A model generated the notes under the pieces. It searched no databases and was not told the DNA's origin. It was given only the letters and a program-made list of their open reading frames with translations. Shown here one piece after another: positions 33,925-45,955 of a stretch of 64,000 nucleotides of DNA. Source of the stretch: Agrocybe praecox (lineage: Eukaryota > Basidiomycota > Agaricomycetes > Agaricales > Agrocybaceae); NCBI GenBank assembly GCA_964017145.1, contig CAXHKQ010000197.1, positions 99,473-163,472 of the forward strand. Direction: 5' to 3'. A program made the translations under genes and the position numbers. How positions within the stretch are numbered: position 1 is the stretch's first letter; every line of letters begins with the position of its first letter.

Positions 33925-35159
33925 TACGGTGGCCCGGAACCGCCAGGATGGATTTCAGTTTCCAGTTTTTGATTTTGATGTGCTAACGTGAGAGCGACAC
34001 AGGGTTTTCGGCTCAGTGCTCAGGGGCGATGTTTGCCGAAATCCCGGTCCGTCGTTCTACCTCCCCAGAGCTCTCCTTGGTGGTCGCCCCAGACTATTAA
34101 AGGTGATAAGTACAGCGGTATACGTGCAGAGATATATGTACATACCGTAGTATCATATTTACGCGTATAAAATGTTACTATTCGGTCTGTTTGAAGCGCA
34201 TGTAGACGATAGAGGCGTATAATTTGGATTTAACCGTGATTAACCTCTTTCCTTGGATGTCAACCTAGTTAATACATGCACAGAGCAAAAACCACTAGGA
34301 AATCACTGTGATGTACTGTACGAATAATACGTCTGGGTCGTCATCGAGTCAAAATCTTTTCTGAGCTGATCTCAAAGTTCCAAATTATGCAACTCTCCCC
34401 TACGCAACCTTACCGTGGTACTCAGGAGTCAGTAAATAACCTTGTTTTGCTATTATTTTCGTCAAAATTAACGTCCAAAGAGTTTTAAGTTGCATAAGAA
34501 AACGACGGTATTGTTAACGTTCGGTGCCAAACTAAAATGCAGGTTGGCTGCAAGTTTGCTCACCTGGCGTCTTATCTTATGGTTATTTAGGCATATATCT
34601 TCGGAGTCCGACATTCAATGTGGCCCACATTGGTATACTTTTTTCTTTGTCTGCCCACATTATGTGGGCAGACAAAGAAAAAAGTATACCTTCAATTTGC
34701 CTTGTAACTTGTTCACCAAAATCACGGAGTCCTGCCGAAGGCTTCTCACGCGGCTCGCGCGCACATCCATGCGCACTGCGCAGTGAATAAGAGCGACATC
34801 AGATAATATAAACCATCGTTGAGAGGGTAGATTTCCTTGGTCTCAACGTATTAGGAGGCTTTGAGCTGTTGTTCATAGGCCTATTTTTCTGGTACAAGTC
34901 AATATGTGGCTATATTATGGCAAAAACCGGGGTGAAAATGCCCGAGGGGATGGAACTCTCCCAAAGGGCGAACTGACAACCTCTTTAAGCTAAGAAGAAG
35001 CCAATACACTGCAAACTATGCTGATGACTTGCCTGCGATGACGAGCAATAACGAGAGGAATGGACCCCGGACTGTTAGCCGACGTCAAGCTTAGCGATGA
35101 AGCGATCAAAATCAAAAACTGAAAACTGAAAACCATCCTGGCGGTTCCGGGCCACCGTA
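33925..35159. mobile_element. Non-autonomous TIR element (1235 bp, 55-bp TIRs)
   Basis: The left end TACGGTGGCCCGGAACCGCC continues for 55 bp (to about 33979). It is repeated in inverted orientation at about 35105-35159 with only two mismatches. The 5-bp sequence ATGTC flanks both ends (33920-33924 and 35160-35164). The ends also read TA-CGGTGG...CCACCG-TA, so a TA target site cannot be excluded. The interior has no transposase-like frame; its longest frame is 98 codons (34490-34786). Confidence 0.85.
34632..34690. repeat. Perfect 29-bp palindrome
   Basis: Arms 34632-34660 and 34662-34690 are exact inverted copies around a single central T, starting GGTATACTTTT and turning at CCCACAT-T-ATGTGGG. 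The palindrome lies inside the TIR element. It could be a minimal fold-back insertion or an extruding hairpin. No flanking duplication is obvious. Confidence 0.9.
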
Positions 35160-35829
35160 ATGTCGGTTTCTGCAAAGGATGAATATCATCCACCCATCCA
35201 TCCATCCAAGCACGTTACTCAAGCAACCTCATTTTCTTTTTGTGCATGTTTCCGCCCGTGCTGCGCATCGCCTTCCTAACGAACCAACTCCAACCCTAAA
35301 AATCCGTCTGCAGTGTTCGTGCGCTGCCCACACCATCCACCTAAGCACAACTGACCAATATGCTCGCGCTCCTCAGGCCCCCCAGCCAAGCTATGAGCCA
35401 TGTCCTCCCCTGCAGACTCCCTAACGAACGAAATATCCCCCGCACACGCGACCTCTCTCACAAACATCCAAAACCGCCCACTACGCCAAGGAGAAAGACG
35501 CCACAGATAACGTGTACGAGTACGATCCTGATAGCTCCGCAGACAAATACGACGCGCATGTCCTGCGTGCGGATGAGGATGATGAAGGAGGTCGCATACC
35601 GGAGAGGAGACCGACTGGCGTCACGTAACCTCTCAAGCTCAAGATCGAGAAGTCATGCAACTAAGGTCCCTCCCGAAACTTTCAAAGGAATTGTGGTATG
35701 CCAAGTTTACAATCTTTTGCAAAAAATTATTGACCTTAGCTATTAGGCACTTACTGCCCAAGCGCCGAACAATTTTACGACTCCAATAACGCCTCTACTC
35801 AACTATTCACCATGCAATTCAGAGGTCTA

Positions 35830-36762
35830 ACAGTCCTGGCAGTGAAGGACGGACCAACATCGAGAAACAATTAGAAGAGCTACAGCTTCTGCAATGCTCC
35901 TTGCTACCGGATGAGCGCCTTGAATTCTCGGATGGCTCAGAATACTGGAATTCCTCTCTGGAAGCCTATGCTGACGATCAGCCTCAAGTCGGGTTCCAAC
36001 CGTTGGATGCGGGGTCGTCCAGCATTCGCCTCGACAACCCCAAATTGTGGTTCGAGAGCACGCTATCCCGTCGGAGTAGCGACAACGAAGGACTCGCCGA
36101 TTTAAAGAAGAATATATCGGTCAAAGGTGGAATTACTCGTGCTGAACAGGACAAGGGGCAGGCTATCGTAGCAGAACATTTGCAGGAAATATCGCATTCC
36201 GAGTGCGTCCTTTATTCCCTTTATTGGCGTTTTCTATTTAATATATCTCTTACATATAGCTACTCTATCTGTGTCGCTTCATTTACTGCCTTTATTGCGT
36301 GAAGAATCCGACACCCAAGCAGCCATGGACGACGAGAGGACAAAAGGTGCTTTCCGACCTTCCCATCCTGCCGTCATCAGAACGAGAAATATCATGCCCT
36401 ACTCACTTCACACCATCTCTTCTCCCCAAACAAGCGCCGGTATCTCCAATAGTGGACCTCTTCACTGGCCCTCGAAGGCTTTGCCAAAGTCGGATATCCA
36501 GGCGTCATCTATGCTCAAGGCGAGCGTCAAATATAGAGGAATTCGTAGAGAACGTCAAGGCCATGCAATGACTGGCCTTGAAAGTTTGCTTCGTCGAGGC
36601 TTTATCTTCTCGCCCCAACACCGACCCAGCCAACGGTCAACTCAATTAGGACGCTGGAAAGAATTTCAGAAAGTCGGAGCAGTCATCGAGGAGATGCGGA
36701 GGATTGGGCGAGAGACGTACGTGGTAGAAATGGGTGTAGGAAGCACTGGAACGAAGTCTTAA
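35830..36762 (+). pseudogene. RWD-domain protein gene, multiply broken
   Basis: Plus-strand blocks match an RWD-domain family (RWDD2-like). They are QLEELQLLQCSLLPDERLEF and the ISVKGGITRAEQDK region (35870-36200), a short exon near 36260 with LHLLPLLREESDTQAAM, then HHLFSPNKRR, EGFAKVGYPGVIYAQGE, NIEEFVENVKAMQ, LALKVCFVEAL and a well-preserved end WKEFQKVGAVIEEMRRIGRETYVVEMGVG (to 36762). Lesions: TAG at 36450-36452 (expected Gln before Trp), a frameshift near 36525, TGA at 36569-36571 where Trp is expected, and another frameshift near 36640. RWD proteins often bind GCN1 or ubiquitin-pathway partners. Upstream 35500-35830 has further coding-like acidic sequence that may be its 5' part. Confidence 0.75.
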
Positions 36763-36974
36763 TGAACACACGACGAACTCGTATCTGAACTGCATTTCCT
36801 CTCGATTTTCCCTTTGTTTACTCAGCCTGTATATTCCCGTTATCACAATCGTGCTCTCACCAGCGTAGCGGACGTTGGACGACCTTTAATCTTCAACGAC
36901 GATCTACAAAAAAATAAATTACGGACAAATAAATACTCGGAAATCTGGCGATGGCATCTTCGCTAGGTTTTAGG

Positions 36975-37700
36975 CTGTCTGGAGGGGCGCTGACGACGAT
37001 TGCTTTTCCGTAAGTCTTGTTTCTCACCCGCTACCCAAAACTCTCTTAAAAAGACGATACCTATTTCCATAGTTAAGCTATCAGCATTCCAACGGCGTAC
37101 GAATGGGCAGCATGATACAAAGCTACCGCCACCCCACCCCCCCACTTCTCGACATGTCCCAGGGCGTTCCCGGCGTACCACCTCCGCAAGAAGTGCAAAC
37201 TGCTTTGTGTCAAGCTGCGTCGTCGCCGTCAAGCTTCGGATATACTCGCTGGGATGGAGAGCTCGAACTGAGGAAGCGCTAGCGGGAGAAACGAAGGTTG
37301 TTTATGGTGCAGATTCGGTGGTATGTTGCCGTTCTTTTCTATATCTTAAATTAATTAAAGTCAGACTGTTTTAGTTCTAAATTCTAATTATTAGGTGCTT
37401 TAATCGCCAGTAAGTATTTATTTTCAGTGAAAACAGGGGGTAGATCGCTGGCGATGTTCTAGAATGGCGTTGAACCTTATGGGCGTCAAGATTGTCCCAC
37501 TCTGCACAAGCCCCGAAAATAGCTTCCTCACATCAGTTTTAGATTGGAAAGACCATCGTATCAGTGACACCCAACATTCCCGCTGGCACAACTTACCCTC
37601 CAGATCTAATCGCGTCATTTACGACTCTCGCGCATGAAAACAAACTTCCTCTCATCATTGATAGTTACACGTCGTAGTCTGTATGTTCGACGATTCCAAA
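36975..37700 (+). pseudogene. Class I/II aminotransferase remnant (PLP-dependent)
   Basis: Recognisable plus-strand pieces are AYEWAA (about 37100), LLDMSQGVPGVPPPQEVQTAL and SSFGYTRWDGELELRK (about 37140-37275), AGETKVVYG (about 37280), LMGVKIVPLCTSPENSFL (about 37465), and TIPAGTTYPPDLIASFTTLAHENKLPLIID (about 37570-37665). These correspond to the N-terminal half of an aminotransferase. The catalytic lysine region is absent. Frame changes near 37275 and 37510 and missing segments show it is not functional. Confidence 0.65.
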
Positions 37701-38358
37701 TACACGTCTTCCGAATTTAACAAGATCTTCAATTGTAACGTTTCTTGTGGAACATTGGCATCCGTTAGAGCTGCGTTGTTCATTTGTATGCCCGGTCAGT
37801 CCTTGAATCCTAGTAAGTGTCTCGAACATGGCGAGGGTACTGCTGTTGGTATGTTGGATGACATGATCTTCTGGAGATGAGGCGGTCAGCGTTTATGTCA
37901 GGGTACAGACAAAAATACACGTTACGCACACGGCCAATGGGCGAGTCGTCCTTATTGCCAAGATGTTGAGATTGAGTGAATTAATTCCTTGAGTGGCTAC
38001 AAGATAGATAAGCAAGAGTAATCAATAAATGCATGAGATATAAATGCAACATACACTCACATCAACTGGTGGCTGACAGAAGAAAGTCGTATCCATTCGT
38101 CTGGAAGCATATCATGCTACAGTACTTATCACGACCTACTAGTAGTCCTGGGATCTTCAGCGTGGGCTTTGAGCGTGAGCGGTGTTATACAAAAAGGAGA
38201 ATTTCAATGTGTCCCGGGCCAGTATTGGAAAAAAGAGAGGGACACGATCGGAAACTGCGAAAATGGCGAACGAGAGACATTTGTTTGGGATTAATTCTTG
38301 ACCTCACTGAGCGCTATCCGAGACACGGCTTGGACACGGCCTTGTTTGTTTTGGAACC

Positions 38359-38672
38359 ATGAGCGAGATTCGATCGATGCCCATCAGCGCGAAAGACGGT
38401 CCTGCCGAAACAAGGTTCTCCATGCTCCTCCAATGCTTCAAGCCATACGACGCAGGTATGAGCCTTCTCCGAGAAAGGACCTTGATCCATGTTTGATTTC
38501 GAGGCGCATAGTATCTGTCCTGATTACTGTGAAAGACCCGGCGCTACCTGGCCTCAGAGGATTCGATACAACCATACCAAGGTCCAGCACACTTATCTTG
38601 TCATCTCCGCCTCTCGCTTTCCATCCACCCCAGCCTCTTCGACTATCTCGAATCCCACTCGATAGAACTTAG
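38359..38672 (+). CDS. Small hypothetical protein, two exons
   Basis: ATG at 38359 (context ACCATGAGC). Exon 1 is 38359-38455 before GTATGA and exon 2 is 38512-38672 after GCATAG, in frame, 85 aa. The product starts SEIRSMPISAKDGPAETRF, has no signal peptide or membrane segment, and ends in a Pro/Leu/Arg-rich tail. The evidence is only a good start context and consistent splicing; it could be chance. No family is recognised. Confidence 0.3.
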
Positions 38673-39810
38673 TATGAGTCGTTCTGAAGCTCATAGTACC
38701 ATTTTTCCCTGGGCTTGCTTCGCGAGGTATGCACATGACTTCCGAAATCTCAATGTACCTGCGGCAGTGATTGGGATCGCATAGCTTATTTGAATCCACG
38801 ATTTTTTGCCCGCGAGACTCACTCACTGAAGTACAGTATGCTAGATATTGCATAAACCCGCCACAGTTTGATGTGTAGGTTGATAAACGCTGAGCTTGTT
38901 CGACGATTGTGCGCGTCAAACGATAAGTGTTATGGCAGTGCTATGGCCGAATTTGTTCAAAACTGGCCGCTACGCGGTCGATGGGGTAGCGAAACATGTC
39001 CGAACAGCATTAAAACGTGCTGTGCATGTACAATGGCGGCGATGTAAGTAGTTGAGTACGACATTCTTGCTGCAGCTGAAGAGGTTGGCATATAAGGGTA
39101 CAAGAGTAAGAATGAAAACTTACCAACGCGGCCTGCAACGTATTACATGCTCGAGTTCCCATCTATCGTATCTTCGAAGTATCGAGTGCTCCCAACGAAT
39201 TGAAATGTCCACGCAGGCTCTGACAATAGATAGAAAGATATTCGAAACACGTTCAAGTCTGTGGAATGGGTAGGTGGACTCACCAAAATATGCAAAGTTG
39301 TTGACGCCCTTGATCCCTTCCCCCTAGTCCCCAACGTCCATCGTACCATAGACCGCGATGACGATGATGGTGGAACTACGAGGTTAAGGAAAACTAAAAT
39401 AGCGATAACTAATTAGAGCATATATGCACTCAACACGAATAATTCTTACAGTGTCGTTGCCAAGGTGTCCATCTTGCCCAATGCGTATAATGGCCTAGCT
39501 TCAAGGACGCCATACCCAGCACATCAATTGACCGGTACCCGTTCTTTGAGTTGAAGAAGAGGGGACTCTGGAAAGAGATAGACGTAAGCAGAATGGCGTA
39601 TTGGAAAGAAGGCACGTACTGACACGGTATACGATCCATCCATCGTCGAGCTTCAGATCTTCAGACGTCTGTATCTCGCGTCGCTTTTGTTTATTTTACA
39701 TATAAGCAGTCCAATATGTATACATAACTATACTACAACGTCTCGTGTAATACTGGTTTGAATTACATGAGATACAAGTAACCTAATTCCGTGTCCTACA
39801 AGGCATAGTC
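38673..39810. other. No assignable gene
   Basis: Minus-strand fragments at about 39400-39000 (one frame reads TMDVGD, then GEGIKGVNNFAYFGE) and 39640-39430 look like decayed exons but could not be joined or identified. Plus-strand frames are short. Confidence 0.3.
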
Positions 39811-41660
39811 CTATTTAAAAAGGAGGACAAACAATGAAGGTAAATGATGGGCCCAGAAACCGAGTATATCCTCATCCCTCATGGATCCACTGAGTAATTT
39901 CCGGTCGTCCAGGACGCACATTACAGAATAGTGAAGTTCATTTTTGATCATCTTCCGTGGAAGGAGTCGAAGTCTGACAGGTCCTGCCACATCACGAATC
40001 GAAGTCCCATCAGCAGATAGTCGGATCACAGCACACGAAATCCAACTGGGGAACTGAGGAATGGCGTCTTCGCTTTGATGAAGGTTGTTTTCCATCCCGC
40101 CACTGGGTACATTCCGAAGAATGTCGTCGTCATCGTCGTCACCAACTTGAGCAGAGATTGAACTGACCATGTGGATTGACCTGACACTGGATTTTGGACC
40201 AGGCGACGCAGTTAGGGGAGGTGTTAAGAGGTATAGATATCGTCCAGGACTACAGAGCGAGTTGGGAATGTTTAGGTCCTTGAATGCCTTCACGTTGGCC
40301 GCCGGAACTAATTTACTGAAATTTGATGAAAGGTACGTCGATGTGAAGTCCCATCCTTTCTCATCTGTCGTTTTGGTGTGATAAATGTGCATGGTCCGAA
40401 GGCAAACTGTCCAGTTAGAATGCGCCAGCAGCCTGAACGAGTTTCGTACCGATGTGATGACGTCCATCAACGAGTAGAGAACTAAGATCAATCAAATTGC
40501 AATTCTGTGGAATAAATACGGCTTCACAGGATATCGAGCACGAAAGTTTTCTAGAGGAAGGGATGAGGTTAATAAACAGAAAGGCATAGAGAACTACATA
40601 CGTGAGGTAAAATGAAGTAACACCTTGCCATAGGATCCATAATTTGTCAAAATCCCCAGCACCACCTCTTCCTTCGATAACAACCGAGGGCCATCTTGGG
40701 CTTCTGCGGACCCAGCTACACCTTCAGGAACAAGTGCAGACGATGGCCAGTCGAAAGCTGTTACTTCAGAGAGTACGCTGGACGGATGACGAATGATATC
40801 GAATAAGACACCGCGCGACCATGCCTAGCAGTTTACAGAAAGAAGGCGATAGTCCGGATAATTTGTAGTGTAGCTTTCCGAGCTAAGTACCTCTGCAAGG
40901 TGTCGAAGACGTAAAGGTCCAGGGGCACCACGTTGTAGGTGGACTGCGATGACTGGAGTAATATCAGCATACAGTGAAGTGCCATATGTTTGATGTAAAA
41001 CCAACTTGAATTTGACCAGCTCCTACGCTCCTGGTCTTCGTGGCTATCACCCTTGATCCCGTCCCAAACGAAGGTGAGAAAATCTAGCCATGTCCCATCG
41101 TTGGCCAACCCTCTTTCGAAGTACACCACAATCATGTCCTCGCGATCTCTCGATTGGGCGGTGAAAACGAGGTATTCACGCCTCCAATAATCGACCGTGG
41201 TGCGAGTGTCTTTGAGAAGCTCGATCCTGGTGTTGATTGCAGACTCATTTCGGCTCCGTCCCGACTTCAGAGCTCGCGTGCAGAATTGATGGAGAGTTTG
41301 CTCTCCGTAGAGAGGAAGTGAGTCTTGAGAAATGGTCACCATGAAGGGATATTGAGAATGGGATTGCAGATGCAGTGCACTGTTGTTGCAAACGTGGTCC
41401 CACACGCTTATTGTTGCGAGTTGACCGTTCTAGGCAGAGACTGTAAGAATGCCGTGTTGAGTCTTGTATTAGATCTATGAAGTTCTTCCAAGACCTTCAC
41501 GTCCAATCCACAGCCATCATCTTCGAGACTCCATCGTGGCCAATAAGCGATGGTCGAAGTACAGGCGGCCAATGCTGCAACCCTCCGGAGTCTCGATGGT
41601 ACACCAAGATTCTTCCGAGAAATCGGTCCAAGGCATGGATTCCCTCCCAGTAGTGGACTC
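39811..41660 (-). pseudogene. Unidentified multi-exon protein gene, probably frameshifted
   Basis: Minus-strand coding-like segments are about 41640-41415 (LEDDGCGLDVKVLEELHRS), 41410-40833 (ISVWDHVCNNSALHLQSHSQ, WLDFLTFVWDGIKGDSHEDQ, LYVFDTLQRYLARKATL), about 40825-40620 (SEVTAFDWPSSALVPEGVAG, EEVVLGILTNYGSYG) and 40491-39811 (a 226-codon frame with a DDDDDD run and a stop at 39811). At about 41410 the frame is lost by one base at NSQQ/ISVWDH. Gaps of 50-60 nt between other segments look like introns. The overall style is that of a large hydrophilic cytosolic protein. I do not recognise it. Confidence 0.45.
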
Positions 41661-41800
41661 TGATACTGAGTAGGTCAGTTGAGCACTTTCTCTTGACTCA
41701 GAAACTGTAAATCAACGTACCCTGGCCCAGAGCTCGAGTTTCTCTACCAGTGATCAAAAGTATTCTCTGGAGGTTATTCGATAATCTGGTCTTGCTACAG

Positions 41801-42473
41801 ATGGGGTCGACGTATGTGACGAGATTCAAGGAATTTGCAACGGCGTCGGAGGGGCGAGACTTGATCGAGATTAACGAGTGGCAGGTAGAGCAACAAGAAG
41901 AGTGGAACCGACTTTCGATGATAGTAAGCATAAGACATCAGATGGACTGGCACAGAACTCACGTTTCTTTTGCAGCTAGCCCTCCTTGCTACGATGCAAG
42001 CCGCTATCCTGGCCATCGAAGGACCCATTCCAGAACTCGCTTTCTCCCTGTGGCTCGGCGACGCCAGCTTGAGCGTTTGCGGAGTATTTGTCGTGGAATA
42101 CTTCCCGATCAAAGTCTTTTCCATCGTCGATTCACATATGGGTCTCCAAGTGCAGCCAAAGGACAATGTGTTCATAAACAGTACATTACTTGCAACAGCA
42201 GTTGCAAGCCCCGTTGCCATCCTCCTCTGGGTCACCATTCTGTTCGTCCTTGGGATGTTTAACTATATCGCGAAGAGTAACCTGGGCAGCCTCAAATACA
42301 AGCTGATTGCGGGAACTCCTTTGGTGGTAGGAGTCCTGTGCATGGTCGGGACAACGGTAATTGGAGAGGTGATTGAAATAAAGTTAAAGAAGGTTCGGAA
42401 TTCCGAAACCAACGCAACATCAACTTCAAACGCTTTAGCGCACGGGAGAGTTTGGAGTTTGCTTGGATCCTAA
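41801..42473 (+). CDS. Small multi-pass membrane protein
   Basis: Exons 41801-41923 and 41976-42473 join in phase (donor GTAAGC, acceptor TTTTGCAG), giving 206 aa. The N-terminal 41 residues are hydrophilic and acidic (EINEWQVEQQEEW). Hydrophobic stretches follow at about residues 42-55, 60-85, 110-136 and 147-171, then a short Lys-rich and Ser/Asn-rich tail. The layout fits a small membrane protein widespread as hypothetical in Agaricomycetes. The ATG at 41801 follows a CTACAG, so an upstream exon is possible. There are no lesions. The nearest gene starts about 100 bp away on the opposite strand. Confidence 0.65.
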
Positions 42474-42783
42474 CGCCAAATGGCTGCCGTGATGGAAATT
42501 TTGGAAATGTTATGTTTTGGGTGTGTTTATGTAACTAGTAACTACATACACGGTGGACATTTAACTGTCCAGTCACGCCGCCCGTGATAGTAACTAGAGA
42601 TCAGTAAATTAAAATAGCGAACAGAAATCGAGACGCGTTGGCTCTTTTTCCTACGGCCCTGGACACGACGCGTGTGTACCCCTGCTTTTGATGGCTACCT
42701 CTTTCCTCCTCATCGTCCGTCTCGCCGTATCCCTTTCCTTTCCTTCTTCCCTTCTCATTTTCTCACTTATGCGAACGAACAAC

Positions 42784-44527
42784 ATGTCCAGCGTGAAGGA
42801 CCTCCTCACAAAAGCCGACGCAGCTCGCACCTCCAACCCCAAGCAGGCCGAACTAACCCATAAGCAGATATTGTCCGCCAGGAGTTCATCGACTGCGTAT
42901 TCCAGGGAACCAGCACGGGAAGAAGAGCAGGTACAGGGGCTGCGAGACCAGGAAGTGGCTTTGGTTAAATTGGGGAGCTGTACTGGGACCATAGGTGCGT
43001 ACACATATGACATGTAACCCAATGACCAAACGAAGTATGTTTATTAACTTCACAATTACATAGGAATGCGCAATGTCTCTCGAACATCATCACACAATTG
43101 AGAGCTTTCATGTTCTCAGCTGCAAATGCCAAAGCCAAAACCGCCAAACTCAGTACGTACTTATCGTGATTTTATATTGAAGTCATTTATCTCAATCTCA
43201 CATTTACCTTCTTTTGTACCACTAGTCCGAAGTCTTCTGGACTACTTCAACTTGAACGCCATTCCCTAAACAGTCACGAAACTCGTCTCGTCGGCCTGTT
43301 AGTATTTTTGTTTTCTCTCTTGTTTTAAGTGCTGTTCTGAGTCAACTAATTTATTATCTTTGACTATAAACAGGCAACTCGAGTTGAGACGATACGCACC
43401 AGCCCTCGCGCTCGTCGACAGCCTCCTCACCGAACTGAAGCGTCCAGACGACAAGATGATTCTGACAGGGTTACTGCGGGATTGGGAACATGTCCAAGGC
43501 CAAGGTTAGTCCTTTTCTCACCCTTAATATTTCCCCCCCATCCTCGAACTCCGGCTTACACCATTTCTCACAGGCCGCTCTCACATCATCACGAACAGCC
43601 GCCAACTCTCCGCCCTCCCTGCAAGCTTCCTTGGATCTTCAGTTCAGTATCTTACACGCCGAAGAGGAGGACTACACGACCACCTACTCCTACTTTTTCA
43701 AAGCATTCGAGAATCTCAGTTCGCAGGACGACGAGTCCACTTGGAGGCCTTAAAGTACATGCTTCCGTGTAAAGTCATGTCGACAGTTGAACTTCGTGCG
43801 TTCTCTCTCTTTTCTTAGCACATAATATTTTTGTTGAATTTCCTTGTTACTCCATTTCTACTACAGCCCGAAAATGTCAACTCGCTGTTGACTATTAAGC
43901 TGTCATTGAAACACGCCAAATTGAGCGAGGTCGAAAGTTTGCGCGCTATCGTCCGTGCGCACCAGAGTCGTAAACTCGCGGATTTCGAGAGCATTGAGGG
44001 ATTATGAAGAAGGTTCGTGTTCGTGTTTTCTTCGTGTCCTCCTAGCCTCAAATAATAATAAAAATAATAAAACCGATTTCAATTCCATGCAGAAGTCTCC
44101 TCCACCTCGAAAAGAACTTCCTGCGCATCGTCCAGCCTTTCGGCTGTTAAGGCCAAGTACGTGCTTCTTTCTTTTTGTCCATTTTTTCAACCTTGAGTAG
44201 TTTGCTGATCATATATCCACCCCTTTTCTAAACACTTTAGGCTCTTGGAAATGATCCTCGACCAAGGACGCGGATGATTGATCGTGTACGAGCCCGAAGC
44301 TGATGTACATGACGTACGTCTCTTTCTTTCCGCTTTTTCCTGTTTTCTTCTTCTGATTTGATTGTACCCGTGATCAGAACATGTACAGAGCTGCTATCAA
44401 GACTCTGGGGCAAGTTAGCAAGGTCGTCGAATCGTTGTATTGGAAGGTAGGTATGTTTTTGATCATATTCTTATGAGGAGACGTAAACTAATAGATGTTG
44501 TATGTTTAGACCGTCAGGATCGCATGA
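42784..44527 (+). pseudogene. RPN6: Broken copy of 26S proteasome lid subunit RPN6 (PSMD11)
   Basis: RPN6 is the PCI/TPR lid subunit that clamps the 20S core to the 19S base. Blocks in order are VKDLLTKADAARTSNPKQAEL (from ATG 42784), [154 protein letters not shown] and VSKVVESLYWK to the natural stop (44525-44527). Introns are kept. Lesions: a deletion of about 25 codons before the ETRLVGL block (near 43265), frameshifts near 43745 and 43992, and a TGA before LIVYEP (near 44276). It cannot encode a functional subunit. Confidence 0.9.
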
Positions 44528-45955
44528 TCTGATGACAATTGGATATTGGATTGATGATGTTTGCTGGTTCTTGGGTGTCCATGTCCGTGTGCTGTATAAA
44601 TAGAATTCATAATTTTTCGTGATTGTTCTCTTTGTTCGACAACGTCTGAGTCTTAAACCAGTCTATTAGAAGCATGGATTAAGATGATATCTATGATTCA
44701 ATATTTATGATTCGTTTCTTATATTTTTTACAGACTAGCTACGATTACAAGGAGCACAGAAAATACAAACAATATATGCACAGAACACATCCATATCCAT
44801 TGACATCTAACACAAACCACTCCGTCAAGCTCCTCTTAACACCTTTAACCACCAACACAACTCTTCCACCCTTCCCCCCACCTTCCTCAACCCTGGTCCC
44901 CACCCAATCATCGAGAACTGCATCGACATAATCAGCCCTACGAAGAATGAGACGAGGGTGTCGAAAATCGCACAATTGAAAGACATCCAGTGGGAAAGCA
45001 GGATGCTTTCCAGCATTAAGATATTGACGAAAGACGGTAGTCTGGTCTCAACGTCCTTCATTTCTCGAACCCTGGCGGCGCTTAGGAAATTAGAACCACT
45101 AATAGCTGCGAGCGCCGAACGTGGCGGTGGCAAAAGTTAAACGAAGTTGAACGCGACTAAAACGAAGACCCGTTGCTGGGAGAACTCCGCCAAAGGCCCA
45201 GATAATTGGGATGCATAAGCGAGACAGATGTAGCTTTCCAGAAGCTGCATTAAGTAGAGGAGGTTTGGGGCGGTTGTAAGCGAAAAAGAGAGGGGCAGAG
45301 AGCCAAAATTTGCAGAACGACATGAGACACACATTTGCACTGTTACGAGTAAGTGCATAAAATAGAATTAGAGAAAGACTTAAGATAAGGAGAGAAACAA
45401 AGTTACTAGTACTAGGTAGCAGAGCATGTCCAGTTATGTATATATATCGTCCCTTCCACAAAGAGAGAGAGAAAGGAAAGAAAAAATCGTAACTCTTAGC
45501 GATACCCGAGCTCAGAGAAGGGCATAGAATTGAGTCCGGGAGGGGATTTCTCACGCTCTGGTGTGGCCACTACAATATGACAATTATGCATTGAAGCGCG
45601 GTACCTATCGAAAATGGAAGTCGACCAGTTCCCGAGGCGTAGCAAGCTGTGTATGCCCAAGAAAGTTACAAATCGGTCAGCGTTCAGCCAATATTAAGCG
45701 GGAGAAAAAAGAGAAAAAAAGCGAAGAGAGTGCTGAATTGAAATGGGAGTGAAAAAAATGTACTCGAGCATGTGTTGCAAGGTGTTACCCCGATTCCTAC
45801 GATCCGTCACGAATTGTAAGCGATGCCCACAGCTCCATACAGAGCGGTGTCCCAAGAGATCTGTTCCTTCGAGGTTGATGATTTTCCTGCTTCGTTTACG
45901 AGTCACCACCTCGAACGAAAGTTCTGCCTTGTCGTCTGCCTTGTCGTGTTCAATC
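44528..45955. other. Mostly non-coding; one coding-like segment
   Basis: At about 44900-45140 a plus-strand frame reads IENCIDIISPTKNETRVSKI, then LKDIQWESRMLSSIKIL and LAALRKLEPLIAAS to a TAA, and looks like a protein C-terminus. The minus strand of the same stretch is also open for 102 codons. Neither is recognised. The rest (45140-45950) has only low-complexity minus-strand frames. Confidence 0.3.

Noticed and set aside
35500..35700. Possible REV1/BRCT-like sequence (PPETFKGIVV)
   Set aside because: Only about ten residues resemble a BRCT start and the following exon does not continue the fold; too little to call.
41795..42238. 147-codon minus-strand frame
   Set aside because: Antisense of the two-exon membrane-protein gene, which has consistent splicing and hydrophobicity on the plus strand.
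44825..45133. 102-codon minus-strand frame with hydrophobic stretches
   Set aside because: The opposite strand reads as a better protein segment (IENCIDIISPTKNETRVSKI); the minus frame is probably its shadow.
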